Shown: piece by piece, positions 31,787-43,056 of the stretch
How the letters are laid out: every line of letters starts with the position of its first letter
Position numbering within the stretch: position 1 is the first letter of the stretch
Assembly: GCA_038277395.1 (NCBI GenBank)
Contig: CM076191.1
Coordinates: forward strand, 173,460,552 to 173,524,551
Source: Dryocosmus kuriphilus
Taxonomy: Eukaryota; Arthropoda; Insecta; Hymenoptera; Cynipidae
Reading direction: 5' to 3'
DNA: 64,000 nt
Position numbers and translations under genes: made by a program
Notes under the pieces: generated by a model
Databases searched by the model: none
Told to the model about the DNA's origin: nothing
Seen by the model: only the letters and a program-made list of their open reading frames with translations

Positions 31787-33119
31787 CGAGGGGGGACCCA
31801 AAAGAAACGGGAATTTCGTCATAACTTCTTTATTTATTAATATTTTTACAGCAAATTTTGATCACATTCCAAGTATTCTTCTTTGACCGCAACGCACTTC
31901 TGCAAACGATGCTTCCATTGATCAAAACATTTTTTAAATTCATTTATCGGGATGTTCGTCAGGCCTTCCAGCGATTTTTGTTTTACCTCCTCCACAGTGA
32001 TAAAACGCTTTCCTCTCATGTCCTTTTTAAGTCTGGGGAACAAAAAGAAATCACAGGGGGCCAGATCCAGTAAGTAGGGGGGGGGGGGGGGGGGGTGAAC
32101 GATTGGTGTCATGCCGTTTTTGGTCAAAAACTGCTTTACGGAGAGAGCGGTGTGGGCCGGCGCGTTGTCATGATGGAAGAACCATTCGCCTGCGCGCCAA
32201 AGATCTGCCCTTTTCCTTCGGATACTTTCCCTTAATCTTTTCAAAACTGCCAAGTAAAACTTCTGGTTAACAGTTTCACCCGGGGGAACGAACTCCGCGT
32301 GCACAACACCTCTGCAATCGAAGAAACAAATGAGCATTGTCTTGATATTTGACTTCACTTGGCGGGCTTTTTTGCAGCGAGGAGAGCCAGGTGACTTCCA
32401 CTGGCTTGATTGCTGCTTTGTTTCGAGGTCGTATCCATAACACCACGATTCATCACCAGTAATCTCTTTGGAAAAAAAATCAGGGTCCTCTTTGAACTGA
32501 TTCTGAAGCGCCAAACATGCTTGAACTCGACGCTCCTTTTGCTCGCCTGTGAGAAGGCGAGGGACAAATTTAGCTGCAACTCTATTCATGTGCAAATCTT
32601 CGGATAAAATCCTCTGAATGGAACTCCATGATATTCCACTCATGTCACAGAGTTGATCAATGGTTCGGCGACGGTCTTCACGTACGAGAGCATTGATTTT
32701 GTCGACGTTTTCGTCACCTCTTGACGTTTTTGGGCGTCCTGAACGGGGTTGGTCTTCAACTGACATTTCTCCATTTCTAAAACGTGAAAACCACTCGTAG
32801 GCTCTAGTTTTACTTAGGACAGCATTCCCATAAGCAGACTGAAGCATAAAAATAGTTTCCGCGGCAGATTTCCCCAACAGGAATCAAAATTTCACATTCG
32901 CGCGTTGCTCTCGACAATCGGCCACCACGTTTTCGCCGAAATGGAAAAAGGTGTTTCACTACAAAAATTCCTACGGATGAACCGATACATTCACAGCGAC
33001 AGAACTTCGCACACTAACTCAGGAGACGCCTTCCTAACGCATACCTGGTCGAACAATTACTTCCCCCACTCTCTCTCCCCACCACAACCCGATTCCCGTT
33101 ACTTTTGGGTCCCCCCTCG
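31787..33119 (-). mobile_element. mariner M3, nested in mariner-X
   Basis: 1333 bp flanked by TA (31785-31786 and 33120-33121), with TIRs cgaggggggacccaaaagaa and the reverse of cttttgggtcccccctcg. It landed three bases after the mariner-X stop codon, in its 3' untranslated end. Nearly perfect TIRs suggest a recent insertion. Confidence 0.93.
31846..32928 (-). pseudogene. mariner transposase (M3), start lost
   Basis: Related to the M2 transposase and open for about 343 codons from 32877 down. The natural N-terminus (VVADCREQRANVKF) lies at 32928 but its ATG has become GTG, and a TGA replaces the Cys codon at position 15. It keeps both HTH motifs, TGDESWCYGYD, HHDNAPAHTA and LAPCDFFLF. A 19-base G run (32077-32095) adds four residues to the catalytic loop as a run of prolines, giving 38 instead of 34 residues between the second and third Asp. 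Both the missing start and the loop change argue against activity. Confidence 0.92.
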
Positions 33120-33216
33120 TACATATGTACAAGTGTAACGAACTATGTTTTTGTTTTAATAAATTTTTTTTAAAGCTTACATAAATTGAGTACACTTACT
33201 TTCTGGACGTGCCTCG

Positions 33217-33902
33217 TAATAGTTGAAAATTTGCCCTGAACTTGTATATATTAAAAAAAAAACATGAGAAGTGGTCAGACCGCATAGTTGTGAAACAGGG
33301 CGAGTCATCACGTTGCATAACTTGTCGCAATAATGATGTCGGTACAAGAATTTAGTAATGGCTAAACTTTTTTTTACTATTTAAGTATTGTATATAATTA
33401 AATAAAAAAACAGACCTCAGCTTCGTGGAATAGATGCAGTCAGCAGTCGCTCGAAGTGCGGATATGGATAATATAGGATATTAGGATAGGATAGGATAGG
33501 ATAGGATATTAGAGGATAGGATATTATAGGATACAATATATATTCCATAATAAGAATATAACCATTAAAATTTTTTAAATTAGCTTCTTAATCTCGTTGC
33601 GCAACTGTCTCGCTCGCACCATTGACAGATTTCGCTATAATACTGTCAGATGTGTCACTTTAAAATTATCAAATCAATCGAGGAATAAATTGGCACAATA
33701 ACACATTGTGTTATTCGATCAATATTTTACTATATTTTATATAAAAGAAATATTAGCTAATTAATAACGTTTGTATTACAATATAAATGTAGTTCTAATT
33801 ATTATAGTAAAATTATATGAATACAAAACATTTTAATTATTATTATTGAACTATTTTTGATTGAATAAATTTATTTAGTACAAAAGAAATTCAATTTTAA
33901 GT
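33217..33902. repeat. AT-rich interval with (GGATA)n
   Basis: A ggata pentamer run, partly ggatatta, lies at about 33455-33530. No gene is seen. The flanks are AT-rich. Confidence 0.6.
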
Positions 33903-34640
33903 AGGGGAGAGTCGGCTATGGTGTCGGTCTTTGAATTAAATGTCCTATAAACTATAACTAAAATATGGTTTAGATGTGTGTACGATTTAAGGTGAGGCTC
34001 ACATTATCAGGAAAAATATGTTATTACGCAAAAGTCTTTTTTAACTTCGTCATTATTTGACATTTAATTAATTCATGGGTGTTGCATTTCGAGTTACGAC
34101 CGGCGTGCCCCATACACAGGGGTAGGGTGGACGTAATATTACTGTCGGTTTATTCCAACACATGTTCAAAATTAAATAAATGTTTTCTTATCAATCAAAG
34201 CAAAGTCTGTGTCAAAACCTGGTTATAACCTGCTACTCCCTGAAAATTTTAATATGCGTGCAGAAATCGGCAATTTCCTTCAATAGATGTTATGTTCTTT
34301 GTTATGTTATGGTATTCAACACTGCTAAAGTCTCCAACAAATTTTTCGACCGTCGTGCCCCGTATGCGATATTGCAAGATTTAATTAATTTTAATATATT
34401 TAGAGCGTCTATGGAGCCAACTTATGATATCAGAAGTTTAAAAAAATACTTCAACTATTAAAACATGATTATGTCATGCTTCAAGTCTGTCAAAATATAC
34501 TCTAAGTACTTTATTTGTGCCAAAAGACTTTTCCATCTGCTTCCACCAAAACTGTTTTTTTTTTAATAATACTCTTATGGCACATGTTTTAATATTTTGT
34601 AATATCCACCGTGTCCCGCACGTATCCGATTCTTCCCTCT
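33903..34640. repeat. Possible ~740-bp TIR element
   Basis: Left end aggggagagtcggctatggt and right end (reverse complement of atccgattcttccctctct) resemble each other imperfectly. The interior is AT-rich without a transposase. The ORF at 34180-34461 shows no motif. Confidence 0.35.
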
Positions 34641-35200
34641 CTGGACACCCGCGGACCCCTCATATAGTCCATTCGAATTAGCATTTGAGGTGCATGTGAG
34701 AGCACCAAGTGAGATTATTGTTGGAATCGTTCAAAAATATGATAGTTAATACCGAACCAACTTTTCCACCTCCAACTTCCTTGTGCGTTTTGCATAATCG
34801 ACTTTTATATGAAAAAAATGCCAAAATAGCCCCTTTTTTGGACAGATTTTTTCATTTTACTCAAAAAATGTCAGTTTAATCGTAAATATGTATAAGACTG
34901 AAGTTGTAGAGCATAAAATTAGCTACAGAATTCTGTGTTCAAAATTGAAAAATTTCATTTCTCGCAGTTGCAGAGGTCGAATAAGGAAAAAAAAATTGAA
35001 AAAACAGCTATTTTTTGCCCGAAAAATTCTAATTGAATAATAATTAATTTATCTTAACGAGCATTTCCCAGTAAAAAAGCTTACCTTTTCATGATTCGAA
35101 TGCAGAAACCCCGAATTCAATATCTCTTTTAGTTGCTGAGTAATCCTAATTGCTTATTATGATTATGCAAATTAGATTAACATCTTTAAAATAGTGTGTA
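34641..35200. other. AT-rich interval, nothing recognised
   Basis: No ORF or repeat match seen apart from A and T runs. Confidence 0.4.
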
Positions 35201-36039
35201 TGCCAGAAAAAAAGTTTTACATTTACCGCAGTGTTTTTGCATATACTAGAAGGTTCAAACTACCATATGCAATAATTTAATTACAATTTTTTACATTTCA
35301 CCGATCGAAACGATTATTTAAGAAAGTGATCGATTTTTGACGTTAATAACAAATGAAATAGTTCTGCAAGTTTTTTTTATCATTAAAATATAAAAATTTC
35401 CATGAAAAGTTCTTGGGAAAACGAATCTCTTGACGCTGACTTTTGATGATTTTATCCCAAGTTGTTGAATCCCGAACATGAAGAGCTATTCTCGACGTTT
35501 GAATAACAATATAACGAAAAAAAATACTGCCGCGTTTTTCTGCGTACTTTTCATATATTAAAAAGAGAAATACGTCAATTCTAACATTCAGCTACAATTA
35601 ATACAAAAAGACCAGCCAATTCACGCGCAAATCACGCGCGGAAGCTGAAAGTCGGAGTGGAGGGGATCACTCGGCGTGACGAAAAAAGTTGAATCGCCGC
35701 GTTTAAAATCGTTGTGCGCTCTTTACCTTCACATATCTCAGCTTCTAATCAACCAAAGGACCCCGCACAAATCTTATGGATTCTGGTTCCCGGTGGATTT
35801 GGCTGAATTTTTGATATGTTTTAGTTCATATCATTCCGATAAAAAGTCTCAATGGCCACAAAGCCCCGAAATGAATATTTTTTGAGATATCGAAGACGCA
35901 AGGTTTCCCAGAGAGGCATTTTTTGCGAATACTGTACAGTAATTAAACACGCATTTTGGCGCCCGTACCTGTGCGTATCTGGGTGTTTTTCTAGGTAAAA
36001 ATGACTTGAATTGAACCCTTTGAACTCAAGTCAACCTAA

Positions 36040-36052
36040 ACAACTTAACCTA

Positions 36053-36120
<68 letters not shown>

Positions 36121-36496
36121 AGGGGGCTTTGACCCCTGCTCGCTTCGCTCGCCAACCCCCCTTCAACGCCCTAACCTAACCCAACCTTACCGAACCTAAC
36201 CTCTCGGGTTTTCTGACACAGCGGCGGTGGCGTTGGCGGCCGCGTGATATTTTTATAATATAGAGAGATGTATAGAAGGGGGGCTAAGCCACTCTGCGTG
36301 CTTCGCGCGCCTACCCCTTGAACATTCTGATGAATTCTACGATTTCCAATATAATACATTTTTCACTACTTCTTTCCACCTCCTTCTTATTTTCCCTCCA
36401 CTGTATATCTACGTCCCACTACCAAACTTAACCTAACCTTACCTAAACTAAAATAACCTAACATAACCTAGCCTTTGGTTCCTGACACAGCGGCGG
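36040..36496. repeat. Foldback loop: (TA)n and degenerate CCTAA-like repeats
   Basis: (TA)n at 36058-36116 is flanked by acttaacctaaccc, ccctaacctaacccaacc and acttaacctaaccttaccta. These are degenerate runs of the insect telomere pentamer CCTAA. Two ctgacacagcggcgg words are also repeated (about 36215 and 36485). Confidence 0.6.
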
Positions 36497-36784
36497 CTGT
36501 TTAGGTTGACTTGAGTTCAAAGGGTTCCATTCAAGTCATTTTAACCTAGAAAAATACCTAGACACGCACACGTACGCGCGCCAAAATGCGTGTCTAATTA
36601 CTGTACAGTATTCGCAAAAAATGCCTCACTGGGAAACTTTGCTTCTTCGATATCTCAAAAAATATTCATTTCCGGGCTTTGTGGCCATTGAAACTTTTTA
36701 TCGGAACGATGTGAACTAAAACGTATAAAAAATTTAGCCAAATCCACCGGGAACACGAATCCATAAGATTTGTGCGGGTTCCTT

Positions 36785-38713
36785 TAACGTTCTTTTTTTA
36801 CATCTATATAACAAATTGCAAGAAATTCAACGGTAAAACAACCTTTATTCTATTTCTTCAATTTAATGAAGTACGACGGCTAAATCAATTTTTCAATTCT
36901 CATCAGAGAAGGTATTAGATTTATGTAAAATTTGACCCCCCCCCCCCCCCCCCGTTTTCATCAAATCTCCACGTTTTAGGACCCCCTGAATGAGAAAAAC
37001 CGGTTTTTGCGACGGTGTCTGTCTGTCTGTTGTCGTTGTCGTCGTTGTCGTCGTCGTTGTCGTTGGCGTCTGTTCCCACGATAACTTTCGAAGGACTAAT
37101 CGGATTGGATTGCGCTTTGGCACACTTCTTTAAGGTTCAAAAAGAAAGGACGAGTTAGTTAACCAGCGGTTTTTGACCAACGGTTATGGTTTTATCGATC
37201 AAAAACGGTTTTTACAAAATCAAAAAATCCATTTTCCGACTAAACTATGAGAGATAAAAAAAAATATGAGAGAGTTAATTGTTGGCCTTAAAAAAATCTA
37301 CAAATTTTGTCTAAACCGTTTTTTTTTTTGATAAAATGAACGGTTTTTGATTTAATCAAGAAAACACTATTAAAATTAAAAAACTCTGTTTTCCCGCCAA
37401 ACTCTGCAAGATACGAGAAAATGAGAATAAACAAAGTTGTTCAAATCAAAAAGATCTACAAATTTTGATTTAACTATTTTTTGATAAAATGCATGGTTTT
37501 GATTTTAATTGAGAAAACGCTATTAAAAAATCAAAAATTCAAATTTACCGCCAAAATATGCAAGATACAAAAGAAATAATAATAAACAAAGTTGTTCATC
37601 TCAAAAAGATCTACAAATTTGCTCCCTATAATTTTTTTGAACAGACGCGTAGTTTTTGAGTTATTCGTGAAATATGTTATGAAATATAAAGAAAACCACT
37701 TTTCAGCAAAACTATGCAAGATATGAGAAAATATTAATAAGCAGAATTGTTCACCTTGGAAAAAGCTACAAAATTTATTTATAAGACTCATCGTTTTACT
37801 TTTCAGAATCGAAATCCTCTATTGTGAAATTTGGAAAATCACTAAAAAACTTTACCAATCTACAATGTGTTTAAAAAAAATGTAATTATCGAGCGCGTAG
37901 CGCGAGTGCCAACAGACGCGCGCCCCAGGCGCGCTCATACTTCGCGCGAAGCGCGGCGCGCGTAGCGCGATGAGAATGTGCCCGCGTAGCGCGCAGATTT
38001 TTTCAGACTTTTTTCATCAAAATAATGATTTTTGTTCATTGTTTGAAAGCAATATATTTAAGAAACATAATCTACATGTAATATTTACAATTTTTACAAT
38101 ATATTTTTTTAATATACATACATATAATGTTTTTACACAGAGAGAGTATCGAATATACAAGGAAAAGACATCCCGCAATTTTCTTTCGTTCTCCATGCAA
38201 TACATACCATTTATAAAATATCTTTTGCAACGCTATATACATACAATAGACATACTATAGACAACCTTTTGCACCTGGCAACTAACGCGCCAAAAGTAGC
38301 CCGTGAATGCTGCTTCAAATAAATATATACCGTTGAAGCTGACAAATATAACTCTACGCTGCTTATGAATTTTTTTTTTTAATTTTACAAAACGATCGCT
38401 GATAAAATAATTGCAGTCATCTTTTGCTCGTAGTTTCTTAGCTGCAAAACTCTATAAATACAAATTTATTATCAATTTCGATTATTTTTAATCCATTTTT
38501 CATTAATAGCAATAATATTTTGGTTTGACATTGCAAAAATGTTACAAAATTATGCAACAATGTTCGAAATTGCGTGATTGTACAACATGAAAAAATAAAA
38601 GAAATTGACATGACCGTCCTACTTCATTAACTTGAAAAAATAGAATAAAAGTTGTTTTAAAATTGAATTCCTTGCAATTTGCTATATCGATTTAACGAAA
38701 AAACGTTAAATTT
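36785..38713. mobile_element. TIR element inserted in the foldback right arm
   Basis: About 110-bp imperfect TIRs: the left has caaattgcaagaaattcaac, ttattctatttcttcaattt and gaagtacgacgg; the right end has the reverse complement with small differences. The foldback left arm gives the empty site (cctttggttgattagaagc). No ORF of its own; it now contains element copy B. Confidence 0.75.
36895..38000 (+). repeat. GC-palindrome / 154-bp repeat element, copy B
   Basis: Same order as copy A: head ttctcatcagagaaggtatt, an 18-base C run (36936-36953) replacing other bases of A, the gtct/gtc microsatellite (37016-37066), and four tandem units with marker positions 37242, 37399, 37553 and 37708 (spacing 157, 154, 155). 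The GC-palindrome tail follows at 37889-37996. The shared unit count and spacing show the array is a fixed part of the element. Confidence 0.85.
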
Positions 38714-38963
38714 GGTTAATTAGAAGCTGAGATAAGTGGAGGTAAAGAGCGCGCAACGATTTTGAACGCGTCGATTCAAATTTTTTCGTCACGCCGAGTG
38801 ATCCCCTCCACTCCGACTTTCAGCTTCCGTGCGTGAGTTGAGCGTGAATTGGCGGGTCTTTTTGAATTAAATGTAGTTGAATGTTAGAAGTGACGTATTT
38901 CTCTTTTTAATATATGAAAAGTACACAGAAAAACCTATGCGGCAGTATTTTCTTTTTCGTTAT

Positions 38964-40339
38964 TGTAACGGATAGGGGTGATTATTATTATGTAAATATT
39001 CATATAACGTTGTAAAATTGAAATTTTTAAAATATATTTTAGTTTGAGTTCATCGATCAAAACTTGCGTGACAAAAATTTATTATAAAATATGTCAGGAA
39101 AATTTTGAACAAAATTTAATTATGATACTCGAATAAGTAACTTCTTGCAAGCCGAACTTCCCTGCATATGGATAAATCCATATGCTGGAGGCCGAATTTT
39201 ACGTGCTCAGTATCACTGAGGCCGTGATTTACCCAAGGGTTTTTAAAAAAAAACTTCTCAAAAAAAGGGTAAAATTACTTTTACGTGCACAGACACACAC
39301 AAACCCCTACAAATTACACATTTCCTTCCTTTTACTCACACAATCGTCTCTCTCTCTCTCTCTCTCTTTCTCTCCGTCCTTTGCTATCTATCTTTATCAA
39401 TCGCTTCCTCCTCATACATATTTTTTCTCGTATCAATTTGACGCCTCCCTTAATTTCTCTTTTTTACTCTTCTCCCTCCTACTTATGTATACATGCATGC
39501 ATTACACAGTACATTGTCTGTGGCCGTGTGGCTTTGAGGTGGAGTGATGCAAGAACTAGGCAATATTAAGAAGACAAAAAAAAAAAAAAACAAATTAAAT
39601 AAAAATGTTAAAATCTCTTTTTTCCTGACATATTAACAGTTACGTTGCGTAAGCTAATACTTATTCTGTTTGTAAATTTAATTTATTGTTAAAAAGGCGA
39701 GCTTCTTTAAATTGTATTTGCGTTAATCTCATAATTATAGAAAAAAATTGTAATCCAATTTTGTTGTTCACATTCAAAATACTGTTATTTGTCTCCTTAG
39801 AACAAATTAATACGCTTATCCCAGCCCTACATAATTTAATGAATGAGTTGTCTCTGTTACTATTTGAGAGTAATCGACTATTGTAAGGGATGCCAGGGGA
39901 TGGTGATTGTTTAGTTTAATTTATTCAAATATTCAAATTGTTTTAATTTAAGCAATTCAAATTCTATTCCTAACGTTCTCCTTTGTTTTATTTTCATTAC
40001 CTTGCATTTTTTTTATTTAGTGACAGGCTACGTGAATTTGTTAATTTATCAATCATTACCATGTGAATGATAGAAGTGTTTAGAAAGAAAAATTTTGTTT
40101 TTTTTCTGGTTGGTAAGTCTATAAAAGACGTGACTGAAAGACCGGGAGTCTCTTTCCATCCTGGCATCTCGAATAGTTACGTTCCTTTTTTTCATAGCGA
40201 TTTGTCAAAATAACGTACTCGTTTTATTTCTCCTTATATTCATTTTAATTTCGATGTTCAAAATTTTTAATTGAGAAGATTATTGTAAAAAAATAATAAA
40301 TATAATATAAATATATTTTCCCAGCTTGCGTTAAATTTA
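38964..40339 (+). mobile_element. Solo-LTR-like insertion (1376 bp)
   Basis: Interrupts the foldback right arm with a perfect 5-bp flanking duplication, GTTAT (38959-38963 and 40340-40344). It begins TGTAACGG, a common insect LTR start, and ends ...ttaaattta, which is an imperfect LTR end. TATAAAAG near 40121 with aagaccgggagtctctttcc downstream would fit an LTR promoter and start of R. A (CT)n tract lies at 39350-39373 and a perfect hairpin gcatatggat-aa-atccatatgc at 39164-39185. ORFs at 39182-39569 are over the microsatellite and spurious. Confidence 0.65.
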
Positions 40340-40651
40340 GTTATATTGCTGTGCAAACGTCGAGAATAGCTTATTTTCGGGATTCAATAATTCGGGATAA
40401 AATCTTCAAAATTCAGCGTCAAAGGATTCGTTTTCCCAATCACTTTCCATGGGAATTTTTAGATTTTAATTGTAACAAAATGTCGCAGAACTATTTCATT
40501 TGTTATTAACGTCAAAAATCGATCACTTTCTTAAATAACCGTTTCGATCGGTGAAATGTTAAAAATTGTTAATTAAATTATTGCATATGGTAGTTTGAAC
40601 CTTCTAGTATATGTAAAAACACTGCGGTAAATGTAAAACTTTTTTTCTGGA

Positions 40652-41100
40652 ATACAAAGTATTATACACATATGGTTACCGTAAGCTTCAAACTTCCGAA
40701 AACGCGATACCTCGGACTACTTTGAAACTTGGTCTACTAATGCAATTTGGCTCGCTGATTACGAACATGACCATGAGAATTGGCGCAAACGACATCTTCA
40801 AGGTCAAATCTTCAAAAAACTAAAAAAATTAATGTTTTTTGCATTTATTTCAGTAAATACATAAAATTGACAAAAATTCTTCAAACATAAATTGTAAACC
40901 TTTGAAAAAAACACATTGTTTGTGTAACACATTTTTGCTCTACGTCACAGTCACAGGAGTGTTTCGCGCTGCCCGCAAAACATTGGAATGGGTTAGATGT
41001 GTGACAAAAATATCTACGTGAACAGTGACACGGGTGCCTTTCCGCCCCCTGCAAAACACAAAAAAAAAAAAATTGTTACACAGTGTAATCAACTAACACG
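40652..41100 (-). repeat. Partial FB-C relative with reversed array units
   Basis: 40740-40790 (ctcgctgattacgaacatg, gagaattggcgcaaac) matches 56965-57010. 40940-41060 contains about one and a half units of the ~77-bp FB-C array in opposite orientation (cacaggagtg...gcccgcaaaac...gtgtgac). No gene. Confidence 0.5.
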
Positions 41101-41481
41101 CGTTTGATTCTAGTTAAGAAATATGGAAAACTGAAATAAAATATCGTCTTGAAAAACACATTGCATTCTTTCGAAATATTTTATTTCTGGTGCACTCCAC
41201 GTCACAAATTGTTCTTATAATAATGAAAGTACAATAAAACTTTTTGCAAAATAAAAAAATCGATTGCTTCATTGTTAACAGTTTGTGAAACATAAGTTGC
41301 CCTTTCATTAAAATTTATTTCCGGGTATTAGTTGAATCAACAGTTATTTTCGTTTGGCATTGACTTCACAAAATAAATTTTATAAAGCTGCGACAGAGAT
41401 AACGTAGAATGCACTTATCCTCTTAGTATATACGCAAGTATAGACTTATCGTAAATCAAATATGTTTTAAGCCTCAAATAG
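41101..41481 (+). other. Upstream flank of gene 3
   Basis: 41120-41270 resembles the 3' flank of gene 1. AATAAA at about 41230 may be the poly(A) signal of a lost upstream gene copy. 41400-41480 resembles the promoter flanks of genes 1 and 2 (cttagtatatacgc / ctaagtatacacatgc). Confidence 0.5.
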
Positions 41482-41489
41482 TATATAAA
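41482..41489 (+). promoter_or_regulatory. TATA box of secreted gene 3
   Basis: TATATAAA 71 bases before the ATG, followed by the family words ctacaacatcttgta and cacatcagttagtct. Confidence 0.7.
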
Positions 41490-41559
41490 CTACAACATCT
41501 TGTAAAATTTTCCTCTGTTTCTTAATTCTCTGCACATCAGTTAGTCTTTTTTTAAAAAA

Positions 41560-42406
41560 ATGAGGTTCCTAACTGTTACTCTTGTCTTTACCTTCGTGAT
41601 TGCGGTTAATTCTTATAAACTTACTATTGATAAGTGTACAAATATTATGTGCACATAATTTTAATTTAATTTTTAATTTAGTATATTTATTTCGCATTGA
41701 ATTTGTTAAAATTGTAAATCTTTTTTCTAACAATGTACAAAAAGCATTGCCACGTATTTTAATGATCGAACTTGCAAAAAACAGTGGATCAATTGATTTC
41801 AAAAGCAACAATTTTAATAGAAAAAGGTATTTAATTCAACAAACTTATTGATTAAATCCTTAAATAATAATTGAACGCAATCCATCAAACATATTTGGGA
41901 ACTAATGTTTTAGTTTTTATGTTTATAAGCCGACAGACAACTGCTTTCCGTTATAGCCAATTATTTTGCATGCGTTTTGTTATTTATTCATACGAATTCC
42001 TATTTTATATATTAAACTTCATTTTTATAAATTTCTTCTTACAGTTCCATCAAAGGATACAGAAGAATGGGTTGCTCGTCTTTCATCAGGTATGCCCATT
42101 ATTCACGGTTTTAAATGTTTCTTGACTGAATGGGGGGTGGCTGCTGAAACGACCCCGCATATGATCGACGAACGAGGAGTGGCAACAGGTGGTTTTCTTG
42201 TGGCATATTGGGAACGTGGGCCATTTCATCCACTGGCAGATTCAGATAAACAAACATTTATACATCGCATATGTGACGGTGCTAATTTTTTACTGCCCAA
42301 AGCGGATGTTGAAAAAATCCAGTTTCACAAAAACACCCTTGAAATTAATCAGAATTTACTCACAAATTCTGATTCATGTTCTTCATCCGAGCGTAGACAA
42401 TTATAA
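41560..42406 (+). CDS. Secreted-protein family, gene 3 (two exons, 145 aa)
   Basis: Uncharacterised small secreted protein, paralogue of gene 1. Exon 1 is 41560-41635, the intron is 41636-42044 (GT...TTACAG, phase 1), and exon 2 is 42045-42406. The length is 145 aa, identical to gene 1 although exon 1 is 18 bases longer and exon 2 18 shorter. The signal peptide is MRFLTVTLVFTFVIAVNS. The mature part keeps W34-x3-L-x2-G41-x-P43, GFLV (75-78), DGA-x2-LL-x2-AD (103-113) and FH (119-120), but only three cysteines (50, 102, 137), so the disulfide pattern is not conserved. The donor (AAGT|GTACAA) is weaker than in gene 1; I chose it because it gives the right phase. The C-terminus is Ser-rich then SERRQL. 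Function unknown. Confidence 0.82.
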
Positions 42407-42417
42407 TATTAAATTAT

Positions 42418-42423
42418 AATAAA
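42418..42423 (+). terminator. Poly(A) signal of gene 3
   Basis: AATAAA 12 bases after the stop codon at 42404-42406. LINE-2 sequence begins shortly after, so the LINE may supply the downstream cleavage region. Confidence 0.5.
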
Positions 42424-42594
42424 ACATCGCTTGTGTTCTGGTCTGGGAGGAAGTGAGGAAAGTTAGAGAAAAATGGTAAGAATGGGATCTGGTATGGCGG
42501 CAAGAAAAAGATAAGGTTTGGAAACATTTGGAGGATATCGGGAAAAAGCAAAGAATGAGCGAAAAGAGAGAAAATTTGATATTCAATAAAGGAA

Positions 42595-43056
42595 TTGAAT
42601 GAGAATGTTATCCTAGAAAATGTGAGAATGAAATCAAGATTGAGAGAATTAGAAATGAAAATGGAAATGGAAGAGAAGACGAAACGTAGTAGAAAAATAG
42701 TGATTAGAGGAATGGAGGTGGATAGTGAATCAGAAAGAGAAGAGGTGGAAAGGTTGTTAGGAGAAATTGGGACAAAAGTGTGTGTGGAAGAGGTAAATGG
42801 AGTGGGAAGGAGGAATAAAGGTGTGTATATAGTGAATGTGAGAAGTGAGGAAGAAAAAGATGATATTTTGAGAAAAAAGAAAGCTTTAAATGGGAAGGAA
42901 GAAAGGACAGAGGACTATATGACGTGGAATGAAAGAAGAAGAAAGTGTATGATGAAACAGAGAGCATGGAGTGAAAGAAGGAAAGGGAACACGGTATGGC
43001 TAGGGAAAGACAGGATGTGGATAAACGGTAATGTGTGGATATGGGATGAAGAGTAG
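42595..43056 (+). pseudogene. LINE-2 ORF1, C-terminal part
   Basis: A 153-codon frame, coiled-coil-like and highly charged at the start (MKSRLRELEMKMEMEEKTKR). It is followed by the SRKIVIRGMEV and VYIVNVRSEEEKDDILRKKKAL regions and ends WINGNVWIWDEE. This is the RNA-binding ORF1 layout of I/R1/jockey-type LINEs, where the protein packages the RNA. The N-terminal half is missing or out of frame upstream. Confidence 0.7.

Larger units (their letters stand above)
30939..33216 (+). mobile_element. mariner-X, containing a nested mariner (M3)
   Basis: Ends at TA dinucleotides 30937-30938 and 33217-33218. The right TIR is gtacacttactttctggacgtgcctcg. The left TIR has lost about 10 bases (cgag...aaagtaagtgtact). 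After removing M3 (31787-33119 plus one TA) the element is about 940 bp, shortened by an internal transposase deletion. Fragments of the same family are at 1-170, 523-880 and 47697-48040, so mariner-X was once abundant here. Confidence 0.85.
35201..40651. repeat. Giant foldback element with nested insertions
   Basis: The left arm, 35201-36050, is uninterrupted. The right arm is its inverted copy in three pieces: 36497-36784, 38714-38963 and 40340-40651. Matching words include gaaatgaatattttttgaga / tctcaaaaaatattcatttc, gtgatcccctccactccgac / its complement, and ttgcatatactagaaggttc / its complement. The two gaps are filled by a TIR element and a solo-LTR-like insertion. The loop is 36051-36496. 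With insertions removed, the element would have ~0.85-kb arms and a ~450-bp loop. No transposase. Confidence 0.85.

Noticed and set aside
36040..36496. True interstitial telomere
   Set aside because: The CCTAA units are short and degenerate, and lie in the loop of a foldback element; better called telomere-like.
41966..42406. Single-exon 146-codon gene starting at 41966
   Set aside because: Its first ~27 codons are intron sequence ending in TTACAG. The spliced model with exon 1 at 41560 gives a signal peptide and the same length as gene 1.
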